Positions 35,249 to 43,659 of a stretch of 64,000 nucleotides of DNA are shown here, piece after piece. Below the pieces are notes generated by a model, which was not told the DNA's origin, searched no databases, and saw nothing but the letters and a program-made list of their open reading frames with translations. Where the stretch lies: the NCBI GenBank assembly GCA_964242415.1, contig CAXTAT010000009.1, positions 62,001 through 126,000 on the forward strand, in the 5' to 3' direction. The stretch comes from DASWOJ01 sp964242415. Its GTDB lineage: Bacteria > Pseudomonadota > Alphaproteobacteria > Acetobacterales > Acetobacteraceae. Within the stretch, counting starts at the first letter, position 1. Each line of letters begins with the position of its first letter. The position numbers and the translations under genes were made by a program.

Positions 35249-35809
35249 TCAGGATGCGGACATCGGCGTCACCCGGGATGCCCGTGGCGCAGGGTCGGCG
35301 TCCGGCTCGACATGTCGAGAGCGAGCCTCCGGCTCGACATGTCGAGAGCGAGCCTCCGGCTCGACACGACGGGCGCGGGCTTCCGGCTCGGCGATGCGGC
35401 GGCCGAACAGCTCCAGCCGATGCGACACCAGGTCGAAGCCCAGCCCCGCGGCGATGGCGCGGATCAGCCGCTCATGCTCGGCGTCGCCGAACTCGATCAC
35501 CCGGCCGGTTTCCACGTCGATCAGGTGGTGGTGCTGGCCGTGCTCGGTCGGCTCATACCGGGCGCGGCCGCCGCCAAAGTCGCGGCGCTCCAGGATGCCC
35601 TTCTCCTCGAGCAGCCGGACGGTGCGGTACACGGTGGCGATGGAGATGCGGCCGTCCAGCGCCGATGCGCGGCGGTACAGCTCCTCCACATCCGGATGGT
35701 CGGCGGCGTCGGACAGCACGCGGGCGATGACCCGGCGCTGCCCGGTCATCTTCAGGCCCCGCTCGACGCACAGGCGTTCGATGCGCGATTCCTCGATGCG
35801 CGATTCCAT
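35249..35809 (-). CDS. fur: Fur-family metalloregulator with a repeat-built C-terminal tail
   Basis: 186 residues from ATG 35809, which has an AAAGGGAC site. Winged-helix DNA-binding domain MTGQRRVIARVLSDAADHPDVEELYRRA, ATVYRTVRLLEEKGIL, then the metal-binding HGQHHHLIDVETGRVIEF. The C-terminal CxxC pairs are absent, as in alphaproteobacterial Fur/Mur. After GRRIAEP the protein runs into tandem nonapeptides (EARARRVEP, EARSRHVEP, EARSRHVEP) encoded by a 27-bp repeat, a tail not known from the family. The N-terminus also holds a 15-bp duplication (ESRIE ESRIE). Fe versus Mn specificity is not clear. Confidence 0.88.
   Translation of the reverse strand: MESRIEESRIERLCVERGLKMTGQRRVIARVLSDAADHPDVEELYRRASALDGRISIATVYRTVRLLEEKGILERRDFGGGRARYEPTEHGQHHHLIDVETGRVIEFGDAEHERLIRAIAAGLGFDLVSHRLELFGRRIAEPEARARRVEPEARSRHVEPEARSRHVEPDADPAPRASRVTPMSAS
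35301..35381. repeat. 27-bp tandem repeat inside fur (3 units)
   Basis: Two identical 27-bp units (35301-35327, 35328-35354) and a third diverged one (35355-35381). Each contains the 14-bp palindrome CTCGACATGTCGAG (CTCGACACGACGGG in the third). Unit length is a multiple of three, so copy number can change without breaking the gene. Confidence 0.92.
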
Positions 35810-35924
35810 GAGGTCCCTTTGGGCAGCGTTCGGCGTCGCGGGCACGCCTTGGCGTAGCCGATGTGGCCACCCCGTGTCGACTCTGGCGCCCGCGTGCTGC
35901 TGCGCCTGACCCAGCGCGGGCGTC

Positions 35925-36332
35925 CTATTGCCCGCGCGGCTTGGTGCCCAGCCCGATCTTCTTGGCCAGCGACGACCGGTGCCGGGCGTAGTTCGGCGCG
36001 ACCATGGGGTAGTCGGGTGGCAACTGCCACTTCTCCCGATACTGCTCGGGCGTCATGTTGTACGACGTCTTGAGGTGGCGCTTGAGCATCTTGAGCTTCT
36101 TGCCGTCCTCCAGGCAGACGATGTGGTCGGGGAACACCGACTTCTTGATCGGCACCGCGGGCTGCTGCTTGTCGGGGACCACCTGCTCCTTGCCGACGCC
36201 GGCCAGGGTCCGGTAGACTTCCTGGATCAAGTTCGGCAAGGCGTCCGGCGCGACGGAGTTGTTGGAGACGTGGGCCGACACGATTTGGGCTGTCAGGCCC
36301 AGTACGTCAGAAGTCTCTGCCGCTTCAGCCAT
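35925..36332 (-). CDS. mucR: MucR/Ros-family transcriptional regulator
   Basis: 135 residues. The Ros-type zinc-finger region reads CLEDGKKLKMLKRHLKTSYN followed by MTPEQYREKWQLPPDYPMVAPNY. Compared with Ros (C-x2-C … H-x3-H), the second ligand is Asp, as in MucR, and the last His is Ser, so metal binding may be lost, as in zinc-free family members. MucR proteins are H-NS-like and control exopolysaccharide and motility genes; the large polysaccharide locus begins about 7 kb away. ATG 36332 has an AAAGGATG site. Confidence 0.9.
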   Translation of the reverse strand: MAEAAETSDVLGLTAQIVSAHVSNNSVAPDALPNLIQEVYRTLAGVGKEQVVPDKQQPAVPIKKSVFPDHIVCLEDGKKLKMLKRHLKTSYNMTPEQYREKWQLPPDYPMVAPNYARHRSSLAKKIGLGTKPRGQ

Positions 36333-36515
36333 GGGAACATCCTTTCATTAGGCGATTCCTTAGTCATATACGTGCTGCTGCTGCCGTTTCGCAATGGATG
36401 ACTTGGATTTTAAGAACAGGGCCAGTGATGGTGAACCAAGTGCTGACCATGACCCAAATGCTGACCACGATTATGCCGGGACCGCAGCAAGTGCAGCCAG
36501 CGACCGAAGACCAGG

Positions 36516-36788
36516 ATGACTGACGAAGCAATGACTGGCGAAGCGGCGGCAGGTGGCCCGGCGGCGGACCGCACCCTGGACATTACCGCCGATGTCTGTC
36601 CGATGACGTTCGTCCGCACCCGGCTGGCGCTGGACCGGATGCAGCCAGGGCAGACCCTGCTGGTGCGGCTGCGTGGCGAGGAGCCGACGCGCAACGTGCC
36701 GCGCACCGCCGCCGAGCAGGGGCACGCCGTGCTGTCGCTCAGCCCTGGGGCGGACGGCACGCAGATGCTGCTGCTGCGCCGGGGATGA
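36516..36788 (+). CDS. TusA-family sulfur-carrier protein
   Basis: 90 residues. The conserved Cys is in LDITADVCPMTFVRTRLALD, the CPxP-like motif of TusA/YedF proteins (here CPMT), followed by a small alpha/beta sandwich. It could carry persulfide sulfur to tRNA thiolation or another acceptor. ATG 36516 is the first start; 36531 is also possible. The 3' end overlaps the convergent rimI by 50 bases. Confidence 0.85.
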   Translation: MTDEAMTGEAAAGGPAADRTLDITADVCPMTFVRTRLALDRMQPGQTLLVRLRGEEPTRNVPRTAAEQGHAVLSLSPGADGTQMLLLRRG

Positions 36789-37350
36789 GCGGGCCGCGCA
36801 GCACCAGGGCGTCGCCGCCGCCGGGGTAGTAACGGGGCCGGCGGCCGACCTGGGCGAAGCCGGCGGCGCCATAGAGCGCCAGGGCGGCGGCATTGGATGG
36901 CGCGACTTCGAGGAACATTGCGGCGGCGCCGCGCTGCCGGGCACCGTGCATGGCGGCACGCAGCAGGAGGCGGCCGGCGCCCTGGCGTTGCAGGAGGGGA
37001 TCGACGGCGAGGGTCAGGATCTCCGCCTCGTCCGCAACAGCCCGTGCCAGCACGAAGCCGCCCGCTTCTTGCTCCCTCTCCCCCCGGGAGAGGGTTGGGG
37101 TGAGGGAAGCGGCATGCACCTCCCTATCAGTTTTGCAGACGTCTTCCGAGGACGCAGTTGCGCTTGCAGCCTCCCCCACCCCGGCCCTCCCCCGGGGGCA
37201 GAGGGGGAAGCAGACCCAGCCATAGGCGCCGGGCATCGCCAACTGCAGGGCCATCGCGTCCGGCCCCCAGTGTTCCCCGGGCGGGAACGCCCTGGCGTGG
37301 ATCAGCGCCATTGCGGCGGCATGCTGCGGTGTTGCCGCCGTCAGCGTCAT
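36739..37350 (-). CDS. rimI: Ribosomal-protein-alanine N-acetyltransferase RimI with an in-frame repeat insertion
   Basis: GNAT acetyltransferase that acetylates the N-terminus of ribosomal protein S18 (and relatives). Core motifs are intact: ILTLAVDPLLQRQGAGRLLL (acetyl-CoA loop QRQGAG), FLEVAPSNAAALALYGAAGF and RRPRYY. Total length is 203, against about 150 for the family; the excess (about residues 47-95) is a translated palindromic element (37069-37213) in the hairpin between early beta-strands, where GYGWV should pass directly to GGFVLAR. Without it the protein would be ~155 residues. It overlaps tsaB by four bases, the usual tsaB-rimI pairing. Confidence 0.9.
   Translation of the reverse strand: MTLTAATPQHAAAMALIHARAFPPGEHWGPDAMALQLAMPGAYGWVCFPLCPRGRAGVGEAASATASSEDVCKTDREVHAASLTPTLSRGEREQEAGGFVLARAVADEAEILTLAVDPLLQRQGAGRLLLRAAMHGARQRGAAAMFLEVAPSNAAALALYGAAGFAQVGRRPRYYPGGGDALVLRGPLIPGAAAASACRPPQG
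37069..37213. repeat. Palindromic element, copy D (inside rimI)
   Basis: About 145 bp. Left arm 37069-37108 and right arm ~37170-37213 are imperfect inverted repeats of the same family as copy A, separated by ~60 unrelated bases. The two arms are read as FPLCPRGRAGVGE and LTPTLSRGEREQ, the same reading frame as in copy A. Confidence 0.88.
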
Positions 37351-38003
37351 GCGGCGCTGGCAGGCCGGGCTTCCGGCGGGTCCACATAGAGCGGCTGCGC
37401 AGGCCGCATCGGCAGGCCCGCCGCGGCCCGGCGCAGTGCCGCGGCGGCGATGCCGGCCGGGGTGGGCAGGGCCGGCCCCAGTACCACGTCGAAGCCGCGG
37501 GCGCGCAGGCGGTCCGCCACGGCCGCGGCTGCATCGCCGCCGACCATCAGCGGCCCGGACGGGGGCGGCATGTCATCCAGCGCGACCGCACGGACCTCGC
37601 CGCCGCGGTCCAGGAACACCCGCCCTCGCCGCGTATCGACCGCCGCCCATTGCAGCCGGGGTTCGACTGGGTCGAACAGCGCCTCCCCGACCGTGACGCC
37701 TGCCACGGGGACCCCTGCCGCCAGCCCGATCCCATGCGCTAGTGCCAACGCCGCGCGCAGCCCGGTGAAGCTGCCCGGCCCGACCGTGACCGCGATCAGG
37801 GACAGCGCCGGCGCCCCGGCCTGCTCCAGCACCGCGGCGGCCATCGCCGGCAGCGCCGCCAGGTTCCCCCGTGCCCCATCCGCCACGCGCATCGACAGCA
37901 CCACGCCGTCCCGCACGAGGCCGGCAGAGCATCCCGGCAGCGCCGCATCCAGCGTCAGCACCAGGGATGGGAGAGCAGCGACCGCCGCTATTGCAGCCGG
38001 CAT
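37347..38003 (-). CDS. tsaB: tRNA threonylcarbamoyladenosine biosynthesis protein TsaB
   Basis: Partner of TsaD and TsaE in t6A37 formation. 218 residues; sugar-kinase-like fold with LVLTLDAALPGCSAGLV, the family signature VGPGSFTGLRAALALAHG and ALFDPVEPRLQWAAVDTRRG. Start chosen at ATG 38003. Its stop overlaps the rimI start (TGATG-type), a conserved pairing. Confidence 0.95.
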   Translation of the reverse strand: MPAAIAAVAALPSLVLTLDAALPGCSAGLVRDGVVLSMRVADGARGNLAALPAMAAAVLEQAGAPALSLIAVTVGPGSFTGLRAALALAHGIGLAAGVPVAGVTVGEALFDPVEPRLQWAAVDTRRGRVFLDRGGEVRAVALDDMPPPSGPLMVGGDAAAAVADRLRARGFDVVLGPALPTPAGIAAAALRRAAAGLPMRPAQPLYVDPPEARPASAA

Positions 38004-38222
38004 GTCCCGCCAAGCTCCAGCCGCGGCGTACACGGTTGCAGGCCCGCTAGACCGCCGCAGTCGGGACGGGTGCGGATGTTGCGGCATAGGCCCGGCGACG
38101 GCCGGTCCCGGGCCTGCGCCTTGGCTATGTTAGTCAGCGGAACGGAACCAGCGTCCAACCCGTACGCCCGGGGCAGATGACCCAAGGCCGCCCCAGCCGT
38201 CCGGTTCTGGCCTTGCCGGACG

Positions 38223-38780
38223 CTACGCCTCGACCTGCTCGACCGACGTCACCTCGGGCACATAGTGGCGCAGCATGTTCTCGATGCCGTGCTTCAGGGT
38301 GGCGCTGCTGCTCGGGCAGCCGCTGCAGGCGCCCTGCATGTGCAGGCGCACGATGCCGTCGCGGTAGCCACGGAACACGATGTCGCCCCCGTCGCCAGCC
38401 ACCGCGGGGCGGACGCGGGTGTCCAGCAGCTCCTTAATCTGCTCGACGATGTCCTGGTCCTCCGGCAGCACGTCCTCGGCGATGTTGTCGCCCACGCCCT
38501 CGATCACCGGGCGGCCGGCGACGAAGTGCTCCATGATCGCGCCCAGCACCTGGGGACGCAGCGCCTGCCAGTCGGCGAGGTCGGACTTCGTCACGGTGAT
38601 GAAGTCGCCGCCGAGGAACACGCGCGCCACGCCAGGCAGCGCGAACAGCGCGGTGGCCAGCGGGCTGCGGCCGGCGAGGTCCGGGCCGGCGAAGTCAGCG
38701 GTGCCCGCGCCCATCACGTCCCGGCCCGGCAGGAACTTCAGGGTGGCGGGGTTCGGGGTGCCTTCGGTCTCGATGAACAT
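38223..38780 (-). CDS. nfuA: Nfu-type iron-sulfur carrier protein
   Basis: Fe-S cluster carrier. 185 residues: an N-terminal Nfu domain starting MFIETEGTPNPATLKFLPG and a C-terminal NifU-like domain with the cluster-binding CxxC in MQGACSGCPSSSATLKHGIE. Start at ATG 38780. The intervening 220 bases before tsaB hold a weak inverted repeat (38088-38115) without a U-run. Confidence 0.93.
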   Translation of the reverse strand: MFIETEGTPNPATLKFLPGRDVMGAGTADFAGPDLAGRSPLATALFALPGVARVFLGGDFITVTKSDLADWQALRPQVLGAIMEHFVAGRPVIEGVGDNIAEDVLPEDQDIVEQIKELLDTRVRPAVAGDGGDIVFRGYRDGIVRLHMQGACSGCPSSSATLKHGIENMLRHYVPEVTSVEQVEA

Positions 38781-38990
38781 CTGGACGTCCTGTCTAATGC
38801 GGACCGGGTGGGTCCGCTTACAGGCACATTTGAGCACCCGGAGGGCCGGTGCAAGCCCGGATGGCGGTCCTGCCATGCGGCTTGCAGGACCCTGACTCGG
38901 CGTTGGGTGCTGGCTGCTCCGGGGTTTGCGGTGGGAACGGCCCCGCCGGACCGGCTTGCCACTCGCCGACCGGCAGCGCAGGAGGCGGAC

Positions 38991-41900
38991 ATGACCGGCA
39001 TCCTGGCGCTGGCGCGGCGGCGGCAGGGACACCAAACTATCGGCATGGATTCGATCACCGACAGCGACATCCGCCGGGCTGTCAGCCAGAACGCTTACTA
39101 TCAGGGGGCCGACCTCGCCGTGCGGGGCGGCGTGCAGGCCGAGCGCCTGGTTGACGGCGGCGTGCTGCTGGCCGTGGTGCAGGACGGGCCGCGCGCCCAT
39201 TACCAGCAGACCATCTCCACGCGCCGGCTCGGGCCGGGCCGGGTCGGCATCACCGGCACCTGCACCTGCCAGGCCCACTACAACTGCAAGCACGTCGCCG
39301 CCGCCCTGATTGCCTGGCACAACCGCCAGCCCGGCGCCGCGGACACGCTGCCGGGGCTGCCGCCGCCCGCCCCCGCCGCCGTGCTGCCGCATGAGGTGCA
39401 GTCCTGGCTGGGCACGCTGGAGAACGCCGGGCAGGACGACACCGAGGACTACCCGCCCACCGTCCGCAAGCGGCTGATCTACATCGCGGGCCAGGACCCG
39501 CACTCGGGCGGCCTGCGGCTGGAGGCGGCGTCGATCGAGATGCTGCGCGGCGGCGGGGTGTCGGACAAGGTGACGCACTATGCGGCGCACCAGTTGCAGG
39601 GTTCGAACCCGCCGCGCTTCCTGCGGCCCTCCGACCACGCGATCCTGCGCCGCCTGGCCCGGCTGGGCAGCCTGGATGGTGACGAGATGTCGGACCTGGT
39701 GCGGCGGATCATCGGGACCGGCCGGGGTCGTTGGGGCACGGTGGACGGCCCGGCCCTGCACGAGGGCGGCGCGGCGCCGGGCACGCCGGCCTGGCGGATG
39801 ATGCCGGACGGGCGGCAGCGCGCGACGCTGGAGCTGCCGCCGGGCCTGCTGTTCCTGCGCCTGACCGCACCCTGGTATGCCGACCCGGCCACCGGCGCCG
39901 TCGGGCCGGTCACGACCACGCTGCCGCCGCGCCTGCTGCGGGCCATACTCGCCGCGCCGGCGGTGCCGCCCGAGGCCGCGGGGTTGCTGGGGACCGAGCT
40001 GGCGCGCCGCCTGCCGGAGGCGCACCTGCCGGCCCCACGGCCGATGCCGCCGCCCCGGGCGGTCACCGATCCGGCGCGGCCCCGGCTGGAGCTGTTCGCC
40101 GGGGAGATGCCGCCGGAGCCGCCGGGCTACCGCCCCTATGGCCGCCCCCAGGTCGCCGCGCCGGATGGGCGGGCGCCGATGGCGCGGCTGCTGTTCCGCT
40201 ATGGCCCGCTGCTGTTCCACGCCGAGCCATCCGCCTACCTGCCGCCCACCACCGTCCTGCACGGCGACGAGCTGCTGACCCTGCAGCGCGACCGCCGGGC
40301 CGAGAGCGGGGCGGAGCTGGAACTGCGCGAGCATGGGTTCCAGCGCCTCGGCGTCTTGGGCGTGGTGCCGCATAGCCATCCGCACCGGGACGACCTGGTG
40401 CTGCCCATGCAGGACAGCACCGAGCATTGGATCGACTTCATGCTGGACGAGGTCCCACTGCTGCAGGAGGCCGGTTGGGACGTGGCGGTGGCGGACGACT
40501 TCCCGATCCGCATCGCCCAGGCCGAGGGGCCGATCCTGGCAGAGGTGCGGGAGGGCTCCGGGATCGACTGGTTCGACCTGGATCTGGGCGTGATGGTGGG
40601 CGGCGAGCGGGTGGACCTGGTGCCGGCGCTGCTGGCCCTGATCAACCGCGGCGACGCCGAGGCCCTGGCGGCGGACACTGACCGGGCGGACGACTCCCCC
40701 GTGCTGCTGCGCCTGCCGGACGGGCGGATGCTGGCCATCCCGCTGTCGCGCATCCAGCCGATCCTGGCACCGCTGCTGGAGCTGTTCGCCGGCGGCCAGA
40801 CGGAGGGCGGGGCGCTGCGGCTGTCGCGCTTCGCCTCCGCCGACCTGGCGCTGCTGGAGGCTGCGGGCGCGGTGCAGTGGGCGGGCGGCGACGCCATCCG
40901 CAGCCTGGGCCGGCAGTTGCGCGACGCCGGCGGCATCCCGCACCAGCCGGTGCCGGAGGGCTTCCTGGCGACGCTGCGGCCGTATCAGGCGCGGGGCGTG
41001 GACTGGATGGCCTTCCTGCGCACGGCCGGGCTGGGCGGCGTGCTGGCCGACGACATGGGTCTGGGCAAGACCGTGCAGGCCCTGGCGCACCTCGCCGTGG
41101 AGCAGGCCGCCGGCCGCCTGGACCGCCCGGCGCTGGTGGTGTGCCCGACCAGCCTGGTGCCGAACTGGCGGGACGAGGCCGCGCGCTTCGCCCCCGGGCT
41201 GCGCGTGCTGGTGCTGCACGGCAAGGACCGCGCCGGGCAGTTCGACGCCATCCCGGGGCACGACCTGGTGATCACGACCTATCCCCTGCTGGCGCGCGAC
41301 CACGCGGTGCTGACGGAGCAGGAATGGCACGTCGCGATCCTGGACGAGGCGCAGACGATCAAGAACCCGGAGGCGACCACCTCCAAGCTGGCCCGCAGCC
41401 TGCACGCCCGGCAGCGGCTGTGCCTGTCCGGCACCCCGCTGGAGAACCACCTGGGGGAGCTATGGTCGCTGTTCGACTTCCTGATGCCGGGCTTCCTCGG
41501 CAACCGGAAGCAGTTTGGCCAGCGGTTCCGCACGCCGATTGAGAAGGCCGGCAACGGGGAGCGGCAGGACATGCTGGCGCGTCGCGTCGCCCCGTTCCTG
41601 CTGCGGCGCACCAAGGCCGAGGTCGCCGCCGACCTGCCGCCCAAGACCGACATCGCCGAGACCGTGGAGATGGGGGACGCCCAGCGCGCGATCTATGAGG
41701 GCGTGCGGCTGGCGATGCACGCCAAGGTGTCGGCCGCCATCGCCAGCCGCGGCCTGGCGCGCTCGGGCATCATCGTGCTGGATGCCCTGTTGAAGCTGCG
41801 GCAGGCGTGCTGCGACCCGCGGCTGCTGAAGCTGGGCACGGCGAAGGCGGCGAAGGCCGGGTCGGCCAAGCTGGACCGGCTGATGGAGCTGCTGCCGTCG

Positions 41901-42374
41901 ATGCTGGAGGACGGGCGGCGGGTGCTGCTGTTCAGCCAGTTCACCAGCATGCTGGCGCTGATCGAGGCGGAGCTGGCGAAGCGGGGGATGCCCTACGTGC
42001 TGCTGACCGGCGACACGCGGGAGCGGGCGACGCCGGTGCGGCAGTTCCAGTCCGGCGAGGTGCCGCTGTTCCTGATCAGCCTGAAGGCGGGCGGGACGGG
42101 GCTGAACCTGACGGCGGCGGACACCGTGATCCACTACGACCCCTGGTGGAACCCGGCGGTGGAGAACCAGGCGACCGACCGCGCCCACCGCATCGGCCAG
42201 GACAAGCCGGTGTTCGTGCACCGGCTGGTCACCACAGGCACCATCGAGGCGAAGATGGAGGTGCTGAAGGCGCGCAAGCAGGCGCTGGTGGACGGTATCC
42301 TGGGCGCCGGGCCGGGGGCGACGCTCGGGGTGACGGAGGCGGAGCTGGAGGATCTGCTGGGGCCGGTGCGGTAG
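38991..42374 (+). CDS. SWIM-domain SNF2 helicase
   Basis: 1127-residue ATP-dependent DNA translocase of the HepA/Swi2-Snf2 type. A SWIM zinc finger is near the N-terminus (TCTCQAHYNCKHV; Cys91, Cys93, Cys99, His101), then ~500 unrecognised residues, then both helicase lobes: motif I DDMGLGKTVQAL (Lys693), motif II LDEAQTIKN, motif III LSGTPLENH, and HYDPWWNPAVENQATDRAHRIGQ in lobe 2. The start 38991 has a perfect AGGAGG site; the later Met at 39045 does not. Such proteins act in DNA repair or transcription recycling; the exact role is unknown. Divergent from nfuA. Confidence 0.93.
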   Translation: MTGILALARRRQGHQTIGMDSITDSDIRRAVSQNAYYQGADLAVRGGVQAERLVDGGVLLAVVQDGPRAHYQQTISTRRLGPGRVGITGTCTCQAHYNCKHVAAALIAWHNRQPGAADTLPGLPPPAPAAVLPHEVQSWLGTLENAGQDDTEDYPPTVRKRLIYIAGQDPHSGGLRLEAASIEMLRGGGVSDKVTHYAAHQLQGSNPPRFLRPSDHAILRRLARLGSLDGDEMSDLVRRIIGTGRGRWGTVDGPALHEGGAAPGTPAWRMMPDGRQRATLELPPGLLFLRLTAPWYADPATGAVGPVTTTLPPRLLRAILAAPAVPPEAAGLLGTELARRLPEAHLPAPRPMPPPRAVTDPARPRLELFAGEMPPEPPGYRPYGRPQVAAPDGRAPMARLLFRYGPLLFHAEPSAYLPPTTVLHGDELLTLQRDRRAESGAELELREHGFQRLGVLGVVPHSHPHRDDLVLPMQDSTEHWIDFMLDEVPLLQEAGWDVAVADDFPIRIAQAEGPILAEVREGSGIDWFDLDLGVMVGGERVDLVPALLALINRGDAEALAADTDRADDSPVLLRLPDGRMLAIPLSRIQPILAPLLELFAGGQTEGGALRLSRFASADLALLEAAGAVQWAGGDAIRSLGRQLRDAGGIPHQPVPEGFLATLRPYQARGVDWMAFLRTAGLGGVLADDMGLGKTVQALAHLAVEQAAGRLDRPALVVCPTSLVPNWRDEAARFAPGLRVLVLHGKDRAGQFDAIPGHDLVITTYPLLARDHAVLTEQEWHVAILDEAQTIKNPEATTSKLARSLHARQRLCLSGTPLENHLGELWSLFDFLMPGFLGNRKQFGQRFRTPIEKAGNGERQDMLARRVAPFLLRRTKAEVAADLPPKTDIAETVEMGDAQRAIYEGVRLAMHAKVSAAIASRGLARSGIIVLDALLKLRQACCDPRLLKLGTAKAAKAGSAKLDRLMELLPSMLEDGRRVLLFSQFTSMLALIEAELAKRGMPYVLLTGDTRERATPVRQFQSGEVPLFLISLKAGGTGLNLTAADTVIHYDPWWNPAVENQATDRAHRIGQDKPVFVHRLVTTGTIEAKMEVLKARKQALVDGILGAGPGATLGVTEAELEDLLGPVR

Positions 42375-42472
42375 GGCGCCCAGAATGCGCCTGGCGATCC
42401 GGTTGACCTGGAGGCGGGCGGAGCATCGCGGTGCCGGCCATGGCCAGGCGTTCGGTGGTGCGTTGCAGCCGG

Positions 42473-43237
42473 TTATTGGCTGGCGTAGCGGCCAGGCGCA
42501 CCCGCATGCGTCAGCGGCATCGGGTGGCCCGAGGATTCCACGACGTGCACGTTGTTGCCGAGCGCCCACACCGCGGCCTGGGTCCGGTTGGTGGCGCGCA
42601 CCTTTCGCAGCAGGCCCTTGATGTGCGCCTTCACCGTGGTCTCGGTGATCTGCATCTCCCGGGCGATCACCTTGTTCGACGCTCCGTCCACCAGCCAGCG
42701 CAAGACTTGCGCCTCACGCTGGGACAGGACCACCTCGCGCTCGCGCGGCCGTCTTGACGACGCCGGCCCGTGGGTCGCCATGCCAGGGAATGCGGTCGGC
42801 TCCGCCTTGGACCTTGGCGGCGTTTCGGACGCCGAGCAGAAGGAGAGCCGCGGAAAGAGCTGCTGGCCCAGCATGACAAGGTCGAGCGAGCGTTGCAGGA
42901 CGTCGCCCGAGACGTCCTGGGACAGGACCGCGTCAACGCCCAGCGACGCCAGGCGACGGACCAGGCCGACATCTGCGAGGTCGGCGAGCACGACGAAGCG
43001 GCTGCGGTGCGATCCCGTGCACTGCCGGCGGACCCAGGCCCGCTCGGCCTCGGTGTCCAGGCTGGCGCCGGGGCCGCACAGCACCAGATCCGGCAGCGCC
43101 CTGCTGGCAGGTCCGAGGTAGGCTGCGGCGTCCTGTGCCTCCTCCACGACGGTGTAGGATGAGCCGAGCAGCAGGTGCTTCAGGCCGCTGGAGCGCAGCC
43201 GGACCGGTTCGATAAGCAGAAGGTCGGTGCAGCCCAT
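42473..43237 (-). CDS. LuxR/NarL-type regulator with a degenerate receiver domain
   Basis: 254 residues. N-terminal receiver-like domain (1-120) in which the phosphoacceptor Asp is replaced: the usual LVLLD position reads LVLCG (Gly55), and the acidic pocket is reduced to IEP. C-terminal LuxR helix-turn-helix at about 185-245 (LSQREAQVLRWLVDG, NKVIAREMQITETTVKAHIKGLLRKV). It probably works without phosphorylation. Transcribed away from the polysaccharide locus, as expected for its local regulator. Candidate operators lie at 43483-43498 and 44456-44472. Confidence 0.87.
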   Translation of the reverse strand: MGCTDLLLIEPVRLRSSGLKHLLLGSSYTVVEEAQDAAAYLGPASRALPDLVLCGPGASLDTEAERAWVRRQCTGSHRSRFVVLADLADVGLVRRLASLGVDAVLSQDVSGDVLQRSLDLVMLGQQLFPRLSFCSASETPPRSKAEPTAFPGMATHGPASSRRPREREVVLSQREAQVLRWLVDGASNKVIAREMQITETTVKAHIKGLLRKVRATNRTQAAVWALGNNVHVVESSGHPMPLTHAGAPGRYASQ

Positions 43238-43659
43238 GCGTGTTTACTCACCAGTGTTGCTTCTAGCTGACGCGCCCCCCGTGAACCCCAAGTTCGACTT
43301 GCGCGCTTGGGCGGTCGGTCGGTCTCAATTTTTCAGGCGAGATCGATTTATGGTCCTTGCGGCCCCGGGTACGGGCGACACAACTTATGGTAAGTGTTCA
43401 GCAAGCTGTAGCAAATGTTATATTTGTTCGACAGCCTCGTTGTAGCCGATGAGGACGAAGGCATTACCACTTTTTCGCAATGATCACGAAATCGTGATTG
43501 AGTGACCCCTGGAGAGCTTATGCGACTCGGCGGGTCGTTTCGGAGTGTTGCGCGCTTCCCGGGCAGCCCCCGGCCGCAGCGGTGTCGCGGCCGGGGCGAC
43601 CTGGCGGTGCCGGCCTGTTGTGATCGACCCCCTGGGCTGGCCCGTGCTATGCGGCCCCC
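43238..43659. promoter_or_regulatory. Regulatory interval between regulator and PAP2 gene, with palindrome
   Basis: 422 bases, AT-richer than the surroundings at 43370-43510. A 16-bp palindrome (ATCACGA-aa-TCGTGAT, 43483-43498) is a good operator candidate. The region must hold the regulator's own promoter and perhaps that of the PAP2 gene. A short open frame (43227-43445) across it has no recognisable product. Confidence 0.55.

Noticed and set aside
38088..38115. Inverted repeat AGGCCCGG/CCGGGCCT after nfuA as a terminator
   Set aside because: No U-run on either strand and a 12-base loop in very GC-rich DNA; could be chance.
38781..41450. A long minus-strand extension of nfuA opposite the SNF2 helicase gene
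   Set aside because: Only the last 185 codons (38223-38780) show the Nfu fold; upstream sequence is low-complexity and antisense to clear helicase motifs.
43227..43445. A 72-codon frame between the LuxR-type regulator and the PAP2 gene
   Set aside because: No ribosome site or recognisable domain; it overlaps the regulator's start and the likely promoter region.
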